Shown here: one piece after another, positions 34,899 through 43,510 of the stretch
Layout of the letters: each line of letters opens with the position of its first letter
Position numbering within the stretch: the stretch's first letter is position 1
From: Pseudomonas sp. SORT22
GTDB lineage: Bacteria; Pseudomonadota; Gammaproteobacteria; Pseudomonadales; Pseudomonadaceae
Length of the DNA stretch: 64,000 nucleotides
Direction: 5' to 3'
Assembly: GCF_018417635.1 (NCBI RefSeq)
Contig: NZ_CP071007.1
Location: 2,294,501-2,358,500, forward strand
Translations under genes and position numbers: made by a program
The notes under the pieces: generated by a model
The model's database searches: none
The model's input: only the letters and a program-made list of their open reading frames with translations
What the model was told of the DNA's origin: nothing

Positions 34899-35510
34899 AT
34901 GACTGATTTACTGACCCGGCGCCAGGTTGTTGCCGGGATCAGCCTGCTGGGCCTCGGCGCCCTTGCAGGTTGCGACCCCCGTTCCGGTGGCGCGCTGGAC
35001 TTCAAGTACGGCAAGGACATGAGCAACAAGATCCTCGGCCGTTCGTTCAAGCTCAAGGATACCCAAGGCAACGTCCGTACCCTCTCGAGTTTCTGGGGTT
35101 CGATGCCGATGGTGTTCTTCGGTTTCACCCAGTGCCCGGCGGTGTGCCCGACCACCCTGGCGCGCGCGGTGCAGATCAAGAAGCTGATGGGCCGCGATGC
35201 AGGCTTTTTGCAGGTGGTGTTCATCAGCCTCGACCCCGAGCGCGATACCCCCGAGGTGCTCGACGCCTACGTCAAGGCCTTCGACCCCTCGTTCGTGGCG
35301 TTGTCCGGCACCCTCGAAGAAACCGCGGCAGCCGCCCGCGAGTTCGGTGTGTTCTACGAGAAGGTGCCAGCAGGCGATACCTATACCATCTCGCACACCT
35401 CGACCAGCTACGTCTTCGATTCCCGCGGCCAACTGCGCCTGGGCCTGTCCCATTCGCTCAATGCAAAAGAGTGCGCAGAAGACCTGCTCACTGTCATGGA
35501 GGTGTGTTAA
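34899..35510 (+). CDS. SCO1/SenC-type copper/thiol lipoprotein
   Basis: A 203-residue SCO-family protein. Residues 1-25 form a signal with a lipobox-like LAGC (Cys25), so it is probably membrane-anchored. The thioredoxin-like fold carries CPAVC (Cys79, Cys83) and His166 in TISHTSTSY, the classic Cu-binding set. SCO proteins deliver copper to, or keep reduced, the CuA site of cytochrome c oxidase. AAAGGA lies before ATG 34899. Its stop overlaps the PCuAC start (TAATG), so the two are coupled. Confidence 0.88.
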   Translation: MTDLLTRRQVVAGISLLGLGALAGCDPRSGGALDFKYGKDMSNKILGRSFKLKDTQGNVRTLSSFWGSMPMVFFGFTQCPAVCPTTLARAVQIKKLMGRDAGFLQVVFISLDPERDTPEVLDAYVKAFDPSFVALSGTLEETAAAAREFGVFYEKVPAGDTYTISHTSTSYVFDSRGQLRLGLSHSLNAKECAEDLLTVMEVC

Positions 35511-35992
35511 TGCTTCGCAACCCTGTCAAACGTACCCTGGCCGCGCTGGCCCTGATCGGCCTGGCCCTGCCGGCCATGGCCGAAACCACTGTCAGCGACG
35601 CCTGGGCGCGTGCTACCGTGCCCAACCAGAAGTCCAGCGGTGCTTTCATGACCCTCACCGCCAGCACCGACAGCAAGCTGCTCAGCGTCGCTTCGCCGGT
35701 GGCCAGGACCGTGCAGGTGCACCAGATGACCATGGAAAACGACGTGATGAAAATGGGCGAGGTCGACAGCCTGGCGCTGCCGGCCGGCAAGGCGGTGAGC
35801 CTTGACCCCAACGGTTATCACGTGATGCTCATGGACCTCAACCAGCAACTCAAGGAAGGCGAGCACGTGCCGCTGACCCTGGTGGTCGAGGATGCCAAGG
35901 GCGTCAAGCAGACCATCGAAGTGAAAGCGCCGGTGCGGGCGTTGAATGCGCAAGTCATGCATGGGCATGATCACCAGCCTATGCAGCACTGA
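35510..35992 (+). CDS. Periplasmic copper chaperone PCu(A)C
   Basis: A 160-residue protein with signal peptide 1-24 (ending AMAE). It matches the family's Cu(I) motif H-X10-M-X21-H-X-M exactly: His71, Met82, His104, Met106. The C-terminus adds an HGHDHQPMQH tail, probably extra copper binding. PCu(A)C hands Cu(I) to the CuA centre of cytochrome oxidase with SCO proteins, and here it is translationally coupled to one. Confidence 0.9.
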   Translation: MLRNPVKRTLAALALIGLALPAMAETTVSDAWARATVPNQKSSGAFMTLTASTDSKLLSVASPVARTVQVHQMTMENDVMKMGEVDSLALPAGKAVSLDPNGYHVMLMDLNQQLKEGEHVPLTLVVEDAKGVKQTIEVKAPVRALNAQVMHGHDHQPMQH

Positions 35993-35996
35993 TAGA

Positions 35997-36068
35997 GGGC
36001 TGCTGCGCAGCCCATCGCTGGCAAGCCAGTTCCACAGTTCGGTGGATGCTGGCTTGACCCGCGATCGT
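35997..36068. repeat. REP element pair with hairpin
   Basis: gggctgc-tgc-gcagccc hairpin (35997-36013), then catcgctggcaagccagttccaca and, inverted, a diverged copy ctggcttgacccgcgatcg. It lies between the convergent PCuAC and cytochrome b561 genes and probably ends the PCuAC transcript. Confidence 0.6.
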
Positions 36069-36069
36069 T

Positions 36070-36597
36070 TCAGCGCCGCCGGCGCCTGCCGGTGACCATC
36101 GACAGCGGCAGGTTCTCCCTCAGCCGCCAGCTCTCGAACAGCGCCGCCGCAATGTGCAGGCACACCAGCGCCAACAGGGCATCGGCCATCAACTCGTGAA
36201 TATCGCGCAGGCCGTCGTCGCCCCAGAAGTAGTAGATCTCTTCCATCATGAAGCCGCTGACGCCAAGGCCGGCCATCAGCAGCAACATCAGCACCATCAC
36301 CAGCGCGCCCAACGGCGAATGGCCGAGGCGGTGGTAGTCTTGGCCGCTGAACAGGGCCTGCAAGTGCCACTTCAAGCGCGTGGGCGTTGGCCAGAAGTGC
36401 GCCCAGCGCGCCGCCGGGCTGCCGACAAAGCCCCAGACACTGCGCAGCAGTACGATCGTCAGGCCGTAATAGCCCAGCCAGCGGTGCCAGCCATCGCCTT
36501 CTTCGGTGAGAAAATAGCCGCCGACAAACACCACCACCAGCGACCAGTGGCACACGCGCACCAGTGGGTCCCAGAGGCGCAGGCTATCGTCGCTCAC
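36070..36597 (-). CDS. Cytochrome b561-family membrane protein
   Basis: A 175-residue inner-membrane di-heme-type cytochrome with four helices. His pairs lie in VCHWSL (about residue 17), GWHRWLGYYG (about 38), RDIHELMADA and VCLHIAAALF, the expected ligand positions. It passes electrons between quinones or flavins and periplasmic partners. The start is GTG 36597, directly after the PepSY gene stop, so the two form an operon. The pair is common near other redox genes. Confidence 0.82.
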   Translation of the reverse strand: MSDDSLRLWDPLVRVCHWSLVVVFVGGYFLTEEGDGWHRWLGYYGLTIVLLRSVWGFVGSPAARWAHFWPTPTRLKWHLQALFSGQDYHRLGHSPLGALVMVLMLLLMAGLGVSGFMMEEIYYFWGDDGLRDIHELMADALLALVCLHIAAALFESWRLRENLPLSMVTGRRRRR

Positions 36598-36598
36598 C

Positions 36599-36862
36599 TC
36601 AGTCGATCTCTTCCTTGACCTTCTTGCCGGTGACCGGGTCGAAGTAGATCTCGACTTTTTTACCGTCTTTGTTCTTGCCGTAGATCTCGTAGCAATTGCC
36701 CTTGGTGACCTTGAACTCCTTGATCTCGTAGCCCTGCTTTTTCAGTTCTTCCTGAAAGTTGTTCTGGTCCTGCCATTGGTTCTTTTCAGCAGTGCTGCAT
36801 TCGGTCTTGGCCAGGACGGCGGGGCTGATGACCAGCAGTGAGACAAGCAGAAGATGACGCAT
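36599..36862 (-). CDS. Small PepSY-domain periplasmic protein
   Basis: An 87-residue protein with signal peptide (residues 1-18, LLLVSLLVISPAVLA). The mature part is a single PepSY-like domain: LKKQGYEIKEFKVTKGNCYE and DGKKVEIYFDPVTGKKVKEE. Two Cys (ECS and NCY) may form a disulfide. It is upstream of, and overlaps in operon with, the cytochrome b561 gene, a pairing seen in many proteobacteria. Function unproven. Confidence 0.8.
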   Translation of the reverse strand: MRHLLLVSLLVISPAVLAKTECSTAEKNQWQDQNNFQEELKKQGYEIKEFKVTKGNCYEIYGKNKDGKKVEIYFDPVTGKKVKEEID

Positions 36863-36903
36863 GACGAGTCCTCGGGTTGTCGAACAGGGGTGCCCGTTTG
36901 AGC

Positions 36904-38139
36904 TTATGCCAGGCTTGGCGACTTCGCTAGCGCCTCGTCCACCAGCTCGATCCAGTGCCGCACCGGGGTGCGCCCGGCGCCATCGAGGTGGGTCTGGCAG
37001 CCGATATTGGCGCTGACGATGACATCCGGCCGGCCGCTTTCCAGGGCATCGAGCTTGTTGTCGCGCAGTTGCCTGGCCAGTTGCGGCTGGGTCAGCGAAT
37101 AGGTGCCCGCCGAGCCGCAGCACAGGTGGCCGTCGGGCACATTGCTGAGGTTGAAACCCAGGCGCTTGAGCAGGGCCTCGACGCTGCCGCCAAGCTTCTG
37201 CGCATGCTGCAGGCTGCACGGGCAATGCACTGCCAGCAGCTGGCCGCTGTGGCAGGTCAGTTTATCCAGGGGCTCGGCCGCGACGACCTCGACCAGGTCC
37301 CTGGCCAGTTCGCTGACCCGCCGGGCTTTGCTTGCGTACTGCGCATCGCCGTGCAGCAGCTTGGCGTAGTCCTTGACGAAGGCGCCGCAACCGCTGGCGG
37401 TTTGCACGATGGCTTCGGCGCCGGCCTCGATGGCCGGCCACCACGCGTCGATGTTGTGCCGGGCGCGTTCAAGGCCACGGGCTTGGGCATCGAGGTGATA
37501 GTCGACGGCGCCACAGCAGCCGGCTTGGGGCGTGGCGGTAACGCTGATACCCAGGCGATCGAGCACCCGCGCCGTGGCGGCGTTGGTGTTGGGCGACAGG
37601 CCCGGTTGCACGCAGCCTTCAAGCAGCAGCACCCGCCGCTCATGGTGCGCTTGCGGGCGCGCCTGGGCCGTGGCTGGCGAGCGCGGCAGCTTGCCCTTGA
37701 GCGCTGCCGGCAGCAGGCTGTCGACGCTGCGCCCCAGTTGCACCAGGCGCTTGAACGCTGTCGGGTGGCTGGCCAGGTTACGCAGGCCGCTGCGCAAGGC
37801 CCGCTGCAGCGGCGGGCGGGCCACCGCCTGGTCGACCACGGCGCGGCCGATGTCCAGCAGGTTGTGGTAATCGACCCCGGACGGGCAGGTGGTTTCGCAG
37901 TTGCGGCACGACAGGCAGCGGTCCAGGTGCAGTTGGGTCTTGGCGCTGGCCGGCTGGCCTTCGAGCACCTGCTTGATCAGGTAGATGCGCCCGCGCGGGC
38001 CGTCCAGTTCGTCGCCGAGCAATTGATAGGTCGGGCAGGTGGCGTTGCAAAAGCCGCAGTGCACGCAACTGCGCAGGATGCGCTCGGCCTCTTCGGCGCG
38101 GGCCAGACGTTTGGCGGCATCGCTCAGGGTGGTTTGCAT
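36904..38139 (-). CDS. glcF: Glycolate oxidase iron-sulfur subunit GlcF
   Basis: A 411-residue subunit with two 4Fe-4S motifs near the start (CVHCGFCNATCP at about 26-37, CLSCRNCETTCP near 75-86) and CCG-type motifs later (GCCGAVDYH, VHCPCSLQHAQKLGG, LCCGSAGTYSL). It carries electrons from the flavin subunits of glycolate dehydrogenase to the quinone pool at the inner membrane. It follows glcE by 3 bases. Most of its family neighbours, including glcG, are expected right after it but are displaced here. Confidence 0.92.
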   Translation of the reverse strand: MQTTLSDAAKRLARAEEAERILRSCVHCGFCNATCPTYQLLGDELDGPRGRIYLIKQVLEGQPASAKTQLHLDRCLSCRNCETTCPSGVDYHNLLDIGRAVVDQAVARPPLQRALRSGLRNLASHPTAFKRLVQLGRSVDSLLPAALKGKLPRSPATAQARPQAHHERRVLLLEGCVQPGLSPNTNAATARVLDRLGISVTATPQAGCCGAVDYHLDAQARGLERARHNIDAWWPAIEAGAEAIVQTASGCGAFVKDYAKLLHGDAQYASKARRVSELARDLVEVVAAEPLDKLTCHSGQLLAVHCPCSLQHAQKLGGSVEALLKRLGFNLSNVPDGHLCCGSAGTYSLTQPQLARQLRDNKLDALESGRPDVIVSANIGCQTHLDGAGRTPVRHWIELVDEALAKSPSLA

Positions 38140-38142
38140 GGC

Positions 38143-39198
38143 TCAGATCTCCGCGTACATCCGCCCGGGGTTGAAGATCCCTTGCGGGTCGAGGCGCTGC
38201 TTGAGTTGTTGGTGATAGCGCAGCAAGGCCGCGGGTAGCGGCTGGAACGGGCTGTCGCTGGCGCTGTAGCAGGTGGCATGGCCGCCCAGTCGGCTTGCAG
38301 CCGCGCGAATGGCCTCGGCCGGGGCCTCGGACTTGAGCCAGCGCTGGGCACCGGCCCAGTCCAGCAGTTGCTCGCCGGGCAGCTCCAGCAGCGGGCTGTG
38401 GTTGGGCAAGGATATGCGCCACAGCGGGCGCGGGTCGGCGAAAAACCCCAGACGCTGGTGGTTCAGGTCTTGCCACCAGCAAGCCTTGAAGCGCTCGCCG
38501 CCGAGCCGGTCGCGGGCGGCCTTGACCGAACCTTCACCGCCTTCAAGGCGCAGGCGCAACACCGTGCCGTCATGGCAGGCGGCGCTGATCGGCAGCGGTT
38601 GCTGGCCCCATTGCGCCAGTTTCAGCAGGGCTTGCTGCGGGTCGAGCTGCAGGGCGATGTGCGCGTCGCAGCGCGGCTTGGGCAGTACTTTGAGCGACAC
38701 CTCGCTGATCAGCCCCAGGCAGCCGAAGCTGCCGGCCATCAGCCGCGACAGGTCGTAGCCGGCGACGTTCTTCATCACCTCGCCGCCAAAACGCAGGTGC
38801 AGGCCCAGGCCGCTGATCACCCGGATGCCGAGCACGTAGTCGCGAACCGAGCCGGCCCAGGGCCGGCGCGGCCCCGACAGCCCGGCAGCGAGCATGCCGC
38901 CGAGGGTGGCGCCGTCGTCACTGTGCGGCGGCTCGCAGGGCAGCATCTGCCCGGCGGCCTCAAGCGTCGCTGCCAACTCGCTCAGCGGCGTGCCGGCGCG
39001 GGCGGTGATCACCAGCTCCGTCGGGTCGTAGTTGACGATGCCGCGGTGCTCGCGGGTATCGAGCTCGATCCCGGCTACCGGGCGGCCGAGATAAGCCTTG
39101 CTGGCGCCGCCTCGAATGCGCAAGGGCGTGCCCTCGGCGCGGGCCTGGTTGACCTGTTCGAGCAGCGCCTGACTGGCATCGTTGTTGTGCGCCAGCAT
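38143..39198 (-). CDS. glcE: Glycolate oxidase FAD-binding subunit GlcE
   Basis: A 351-residue FAD-binding subunit. The PCMH-type FAD domain shows LRIRGGASKAYLG, VITARAGTPLSELAATLEAA, CEPPHSDDGATLGGMLAAGL and GGEVMKNVAGYDLSRLMAGS. The C-terminus ends in DPQGIFNPGRMY. The start ATG 39198 overlaps the glcD stop by one base (TGATG). With GlcD and GlcF it oxidises glycolate to glyoxylate. Confidence 0.92.
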   Translation of the reverse strand: MLAHNNDASQALLEQVNQARAEGTPLRIRGGASKAYLGRPVAGIELDTREHRGIVNYDPTELVITARAGTPLSELAATLEAAGQMLPCEPPHSDDGATLGGMLAAGLSGPRRPWAGSVRDYVLGIRVISGLGLHLRFGGEVMKNVAGYDLSRLMAGSFGCLGLISEVSLKVLPKPRCDAHIALQLDPQQALLKLAQWGQQPLPISAACHDGTVLRLRLEGGEGSVKAARDRLGGERFKACWWQDLNHQRLGFFADPRPLWRISLPNHSPLLELPGEQLLDWAGAQRWLKSEAPAEAIRAAASRLGGHATCYSASDSPFQPLPAALLRYHQQLKQRLDPQGIFNPGRMYAEI

Positions 39199-40697
39199 CA
39201 GAAACGCTCCAGCTCGGGGAAGGGCAGTTGCCCGGCGTGTACATGCATGGCGCCAAACTCGGCGCAGCGCTGCAGGGTCGGGATGTTCTTGCCGGGGTTG
39301 AGCAAGCGATGGGGGTCGAAGGCGGCCTTGACTGCGTGGAACAGGGTCAGCTCGTCGCTGCTGAACTGCGCGCACATCTGGTTGATCTTCTCGCGGCCGA
39401 CGCCATGCTCGCCGGTGATGCTGCCGCCGACACTCACGCACAGTTCGAGAATCTCGCCGCCAAAGGCTTCGGCGCGCTCCAGCTCGCCGGGCTGGTTGGC
39501 GTCGAAGAGGATCAGCGGGTGCATGTTGCCGTCGCCGGCATGAAAGACGTTGGCCACCCGCAGATCGTATTTATGCGATAGCACGGCGATGCGTTGCAGC
39601 ACATGGGGCAACTCGCGGCGTGGGATGGTGCCGTCCATGCAGTAATAATCGGCTGAAATTCGCCCGACCGCCGGAAAGGCGTTCTTGCGCCCGGCCCAGA
39701 ACTTCACCCGCTCCACCTCGTCACGGGCCTGGCGTACTTCGCTGGCACCGGCCTGTTCGAACAGGGTACGTACCCGCTCGCAATCGTCGTGCACATCGGC
39801 TTCGACGCCATCCAGCTCGCACAGCAGAATCGCCTCGGCGTCGACCGGGTAGCCGGCATGAATGAAGTCTTCAGCGGCGCGGATCGCCAGGTTGTCCATC
39901 ATCTCCAGGCCACCGGGAATGATCCCGGCAGCGATGATGTCGCCAACCGCGCGCCCGGCTTTTTCCACCGAGTCGAAAGCCGCCAGCAGCACCTTGGCCA
40001 CCTGCGGCCTGGGCAGCAGCTTGACCGTTACTTCGGTGATGATCCCGAGCATGCCTTCGGAACCGGTGAACAGCGCCAGCAGGTCAAAGCCCGGGGCATC
40101 GAGGCTGTCGGCGCCGAGGGTCAGGCATTCGCCTTCAACGGTAAGGATCTCGACCTTGAGCAGGTTGTGCACGGTCAGGCCATATTTCAGGCAGTGCACG
40201 CCGCCGGCATTTTCGGCGACGTTGCCACCGATCGAGCAGGCGATCTGCGACGACGGGTCAGGTGCGTAGTACAGCTCATAAGGCGCGGCGGCCTGGGAGA
40301 TCGCCAGGTTGCGCACCCCCGGCTGCACCCGCGCGGTGCGCGCGGCGGGGTCAATGGCGAGGATCTTGTTGAAGCGCGCCATCACCAGCAGCACGCCTTT
40401 TTCCAGGGGCAGGGCGCCGCCCGACAGGCCAGTGCCGGCGCCACGGGCGACCACCGGCACCTTGCGGGCAAAACACAGCCTGAGGATGCCTTGCACCTGC
40501 TCGAGGGTATGCGGCAGCAACACCAGCAGCGGCAGTGTGCGGTAGGCCGAGAGGCCATCGCATTCGTAAGGCTTGAGGTCTTCCTCGGCGTGGAGGATAT
40601 CGAGATCGGGCAGTTGTGCCTGCAAGGCCTGCAGCAGCGCCTGTTTGTCGACGGCGGGCAGGGCACCATCGACGTTTTCGTCGTAAAGGATATTCAT
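39198..40697 (-). CDS. glcD: Glycolate oxidase FAD subunit GlcD
   Basis: A 499-residue flavoprotein, near collinear with E. coli GlcD as I recall it: YECDGLSAYRTLPLLVLLP, RGAGTGLSGGALPLEKG, YAPDPSSQIACSIGGNVAEN, GSEGMLGIITEVTVKLLPRP, NVFHAGDGNMHPLILFD and GEHGVGREKINQMC. It holds the glycolate-oxidising FAD. I chose ATG 40697 because the E. coli protein begins there; the frame is open further. It is the first gene of glcDEF. The usual divergent GntR-type glcC regulator is not next to it. Confidence 0.92.
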   Translation of the reverse strand: MNILYDENVDGALPAVDKQALLQALQAQLPDLDILHAEEDLKPYECDGLSAYRTLPLLVLLPHTLEQVQGILRLCFARKVPVVARGAGTGLSGGALPLEKGVLLVMARFNKILAIDPAARTARVQPGVRNLAISQAAAPYELYYAPDPSSQIACSIGGNVAENAGGVHCLKYGLTVHNLLKVEILTVEGECLTLGADSLDAPGFDLLALFTGSEGMLGIITEVTVKLLPRPQVAKVLLAAFDSVEKAGRAVGDIIAAGIIPGGLEMMDNLAIRAAEDFIHAGYPVDAEAILLCELDGVEADVHDDCERVRTLFEQAGASEVRQARDEVERVKFWAGRKNAFPAVGRISADYYCMDGTIPRRELPHVLQRIAVLSHKYDLRVANVFHAGDGNMHPLILFDANQPGELERAEAFGGEILELCVSVGGSITGEHGVGREKINQMCAQFSSDELTLFHAVKAAFDPHRLLNPGKNIPTLQRCAEFGAMHVHAGQLPFPELERF

Positions 40698-40830
40698 TGA
40701 CAGCCAGTCACCGGAATGTGCCAGAAGTTGCTGGAAATCGTAGACGATAAACAGCACCTGGCACTGGCGACCCAGGCTCTTGGGCGATTGACCTCACGCG
40801 TGTCGCGCACCCGCCACCCGCCTTTGCGGG

Positions 40831-41055
40831 CTAGCGGAAACGCGGCAGCGGGCGTTCGACGCTCAGCGAGGTGAGGGTTTTTCTGACCAGCTGATCATCG
40901 GCTTCGACGGCCTTGAGGGTGTCGCGGATCTTGCCGGCCACCGGCACATCGCCCTGGCGGTCGATCCAGTCGGCAATCTCCTTGCACGCCGAAGCGAGCC
41001 GGGCCTGGCGCTGGTTGATCAGGTTAAGGGCTGTGGTGATCTCTTTATCGGACAT
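40831..41055 (-). CDS. Small conserved helical protein
   Basis: A 74-residue cytoplasmic protein, predicted mostly helical (ITTALNLINQRQARLASACK, GKIRDTLKAVEADDQLVRKT). Start ATG 41055 has GGAGGA 7 bases upstream, a strong ribosome site, so it is probably real. No membrane segment or known domain is visible. It lies between the NADAR gene and glcD on the same strand. Function unknown. Confidence 0.65.
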   Translation of the reverse strand: MSDKEITTALNLINQRQARLASACKEIADWIDRQGDVPVAGKIRDTLKAVEADDQLVRKTLTSLSVERPLPRFR

Positions 41056-41117
41056 GAGGGAATCCTCCATCTGCGCGAATAAAGTGTAGCAGCGCAGAAA
41101 AATCCTGCGCTGGGCCC

Positions 41118-41693
41118 TCAGCCAGCCAGGCGCTCGCGCACGCGCATCAGCGCATAACCGAGCAGGTTCAGCCCTTGCCACTGGCGTGGATCGGCTGCTT
41201 GCGCGGCCTTGGCGTCCAGGCCGATGCCCCAGATGCTGTCCAGCGGGCTGGCCTCGACCAGCACCTGGCCGGCGGTAGAGAGTAGAAATGTGCGCAGCCC
41301 CGGGTTCTGTTCGAACTTGAGCAGGTTGGCCTGCTCGACGATCGCCGAGCGCTCGGCCACCCAGGCGGCGTCATCGTAGCCGGCGACTTCGCGGCCCAGC
41401 TTCTTGGCCTCGGCCGGCGTGCGCGCGGCGAGAATTTTCGCCAACGTTGCCTGGTCGTCGAACAGCCGCGCCTTGCCGGCCATCATGTAGTGCTCGGCGC
41501 TGGGGTAGTGGAGGCCTTGCTCTTTGAAGCCGGCCTCGAACCACTGGCTGAAGCAGCTTTTGTCCGGCTTGCCCTCGACCTTTTGCCGGTGGCCCCAGAA
41601 GTACAGGTACTGCGGCGCCAGGCCCTGGTCGATAGCGGCGATCAGGCTGTCATTGTCGAGGATGTTGGCCAAAGCCTGGGAGGGTTGCGACAT
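41118..41693 (-). CDS. NADAR-family protein (YbiA-like)
   Basis: A 191-residue protein with the NADAR fold: YFWGHRQ, FSQWFEAGF, YPSAEHYMMAGKARLF, NLLKFEQNPGLRTFLLSTAG and DSIWGIGL are the conserved blocks. Family members are N-glycosidases acting on riboflavin-pathway intermediates or, as reported, removing ADP-ribose from guanine bases. An ATG eleven codons upstream (41726) has a GGAAG and is an alternative start. No toxin gene adjoins it, so a housekeeping role is more likely than an antitoxin role. Confidence 0.8.
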   Translation of the reverse strand: MSQPSQALANILDNDSLIAAIDQGLAPQYLYFWGHRQKVEGKPDKSCFSQWFEAGFKEQGLHYPSAEHYMMAGKARLFDDQATLAKILAARTPAEAKKLGREVAGYDDAAWVAERSAIVEQANLLKFEQNPGLRTFLLSTAGQVLVEASPLDSIWGIGLDAKAAQAADPRQWQGLNLLGYALMRVRERLAG

Positions 41694-41919
41694 AGCGGGG
41701 AGTCTTCCATGAACGAATCGGGCCATGGTACTCCACGCCTGCGCGGTTGTGACAGCTTCGGTGCTGACGTACTATCCTTGCCAGCAAGCGATACCCCGCA
41801 TACTTATAAATCTTTCCTCAGCGCACACGCTTCACTCAGGCCCGACCGGCATGAGTGTCTGGCGCTGGGCGCGTTTTCGTTCCCGGCAATCGCAAACGAC
41901 TCGGAGCAAGGCTTTACTC

Positions 41920-43092
41920 ATGAATACATCCGTGGATGCGCGAACCGGCAGTTGGCTGAGTGTCATCGCCCTGGCCCTGGCGGCCTTCATTTTCAACACC
42001 ACTGAATTCGTCCCGGTGGCGCTGCTCAGCGACATCGGCCGCAGCTTCGACATGTCCACCGCCCAGGTCGGCCTGATGCTGACCATCTATGCCTGGGTGG
42101 TGGCCCTGGCCTCGCTGCCGATGATGCTGCTGACCCGCAATATCGAGCGGCGCAAGTTGCTGATCATCGTCTTTGCCTTGTTCATCCTCAGCCATTTGCT
42201 TTCGGGGGTGGCGCAGAGCTTTGGCATGCTGCTGGTCAGCCGTATCGGCATCGCCCTGGCCCATGCGGTGTTCTGGGCCATTACTGCCTCGCTGGCAGTG
42301 CGCGTAGCGCCGCCGGGGCAACAGGCCAAGGCCCTGGGGCTGCTGGCAACCGGTACCACCCTGGCGATGGTCATGGGCATTCCGCTGGGGCGGGTGGTGG
42401 GCGAGGCCCTGGGTTGGCGCACCACCTTCCTGGCGATTGCCGGGGTGGCCTTGGCAACCTTGTTGTGCCTGGTCAAATCGCTGCCGCTGCTGCCGAGCCA
42501 GAACTCCGGCTCGTTGCGCAGCGTACCGGTGCTGTTCAAGCGCCCGGCGCTGGTCACCGTGTATGTGCTGGTGGCGCTGGTGATTGCCGCGCAGTTCACT
42601 GCCTACAGTTACATCGAGCCGTTTGCCCTGAACGTCGCGCAGATCGGCGGCGAACTGACCACCGTGCTGCTGTTGCTGTTTGGCGGCGCCGGGGTGTTCG
42701 GTTCGGTGCTGTTCAGCCGCTACAGCGAGCGATTCCCGCAGGGCTTTCTGATCGGCGCGATCGCCATGCTGGCGACCTGTCTGCTGCTGTTGCTGCCGTT
42801 GGCCGGCGACTTCAGCCTGCTGGGTACCTTGAGCGTGTTCTGGGGTGTGTCGATCATGTGCTTCAGCCTGGCGTTGCAGTCCAAGGTGCTGATCCTCGCC
42901 TCGGACGCCACCGACGTGGCCATGGCCATGTTCTCTGGCATCTACAACATCGGCATTGGTGCCGGGGCGCTGATCGGCAGCCTGGTCAGCGTGCACATGG
43001 GCCTGGGTAACATCGGCTATGTCGGCGGATCGCTGGCCCTGGCGGGGTTGCTGTTGTGCGGGGTGACGACCTACAGGTTTGCTCGCGCCTAG
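41920..43092 (+). CDS. MFS sugar-efflux-type transporter (SotB-like)
   Basis: A 390-residue major facilitator with 12 helices. [51 protein letters not shown] text (here [20 protein letters not shown]) and [20 protein letters not shown] mark the SotB/YdeA group, which exports sugars such as arabinose or IPTG. Start ATG 41920 is preceded by AAGG at about 9 bases; the open frame goes further upstream into non-coding sequence. It is divergent from the NADAR gene. Substrate unknown. Confidence 0.85.
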   Translation: MNTSVDARTGSWLSVIALALAAFIFNTTEFVPVALLSDIGRSFDMSTAQVGLMLTIYAWVVALASLPMMLLTRNIERRKLLIIVFALFILSHLLSGVAQSFGMLLVSRIGIALAHAVFWAITASLAVRVAPPGQQAKALGLLATGTTLAMVMGIPLGRVVGEALGWRTTFLAIAGVALATLLCLVKSLPLLPSQNSGSLRSVPVLFKRPALVTVYVLVALVIAAQFTAYSYIEPFALNVAQIGGELTTVLLLLFGGAGVFGSVLFSRYSERFPQGFLIGAIAMLATCLLLLLPLAGDFSLLGTLSVFWGVSIMCFSLALQSKVLILASDATDVAMAMFSGIYNIGIGAGALIGSLVSVHMGLGNIGYVGGSLALAGLLLCGVTTYRFARA

Positions 43093-43173
43093 GGGCTGCT
43101 TTGCAGCCCATCGCCGGCAAGCCAGCTCCCACACGGACTGCGCAAAACCTGTGGGAGCGGGCTTGCCCCGCGA
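43093..43173. repeat. REP pair
   Basis: ggggctgctttgcagccc hairpin plus catcgccggcaagccagctccc (43093-43131), then an inverted REP gtgggagcgggcttgccccgcgat (43151-43174) which overlaps the stop codon of the following minus-strand gene by one base. It lies between convergent genes and likely ends both transcripts. Confidence 0.75.
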
Positions 43174-43509
43174 TCAATCGCGAATCTTCAGCAGCCCATC
43201 GCAGCCCAGGCAACGCACCTTTTTCAGCTTGCGCACTTCGCTGAAGCCGACCCGGCGTGACAGCGCGGTGCCAACCTCATCCTTGTACAAGTGCATCATC
43301 GCTGCGTTGCACAGTGGGCAGCGCACCAGCATCGACAATGGAAAGGTCAGGCAGCCAAGGCCCAGAACCACCAGGATAATGGTGGTGCCCAGGCTTTTCG
43401 GCATCCAGTCGAACAGGGTCAGCACCATCAGCGGCGCGCCGATATAGATGATGAAGTCATTGATGTAGATATTCAGAAACGCCACGCGGCGGTAGTCGAG
43501 CTGGGGCAT
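43174..43509 (-). CDS. Membrane protein with C-terminal zinc-ribbon-like Cys pairs
   Basis: A 111-residue protein. Two hydrophobic helices (about 12-32 and 42-62) are followed by a cytoplasmic tail with CPLC and CLGC, spaced about 34 residues apart, which could bind one zinc ion. It ends in KIRD. The stop is embedded in a REP copy. It lies one base after the lipoprotein gene, so they are probably co-transcribed. No function recognised. Confidence 0.65.
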   Translation of the reverse strand: MPQLDYRRVAFLNIYINDFIIYIGAPLMVLTLFDWMPKSLGTTIILVVLGLGCLTFPLSMLVRCPLCNAAMMHLYKDEVGTALSRRVGFSEVRKLKKVRCLGCDGLLKIRD

Positions 43510-43510
43510 T

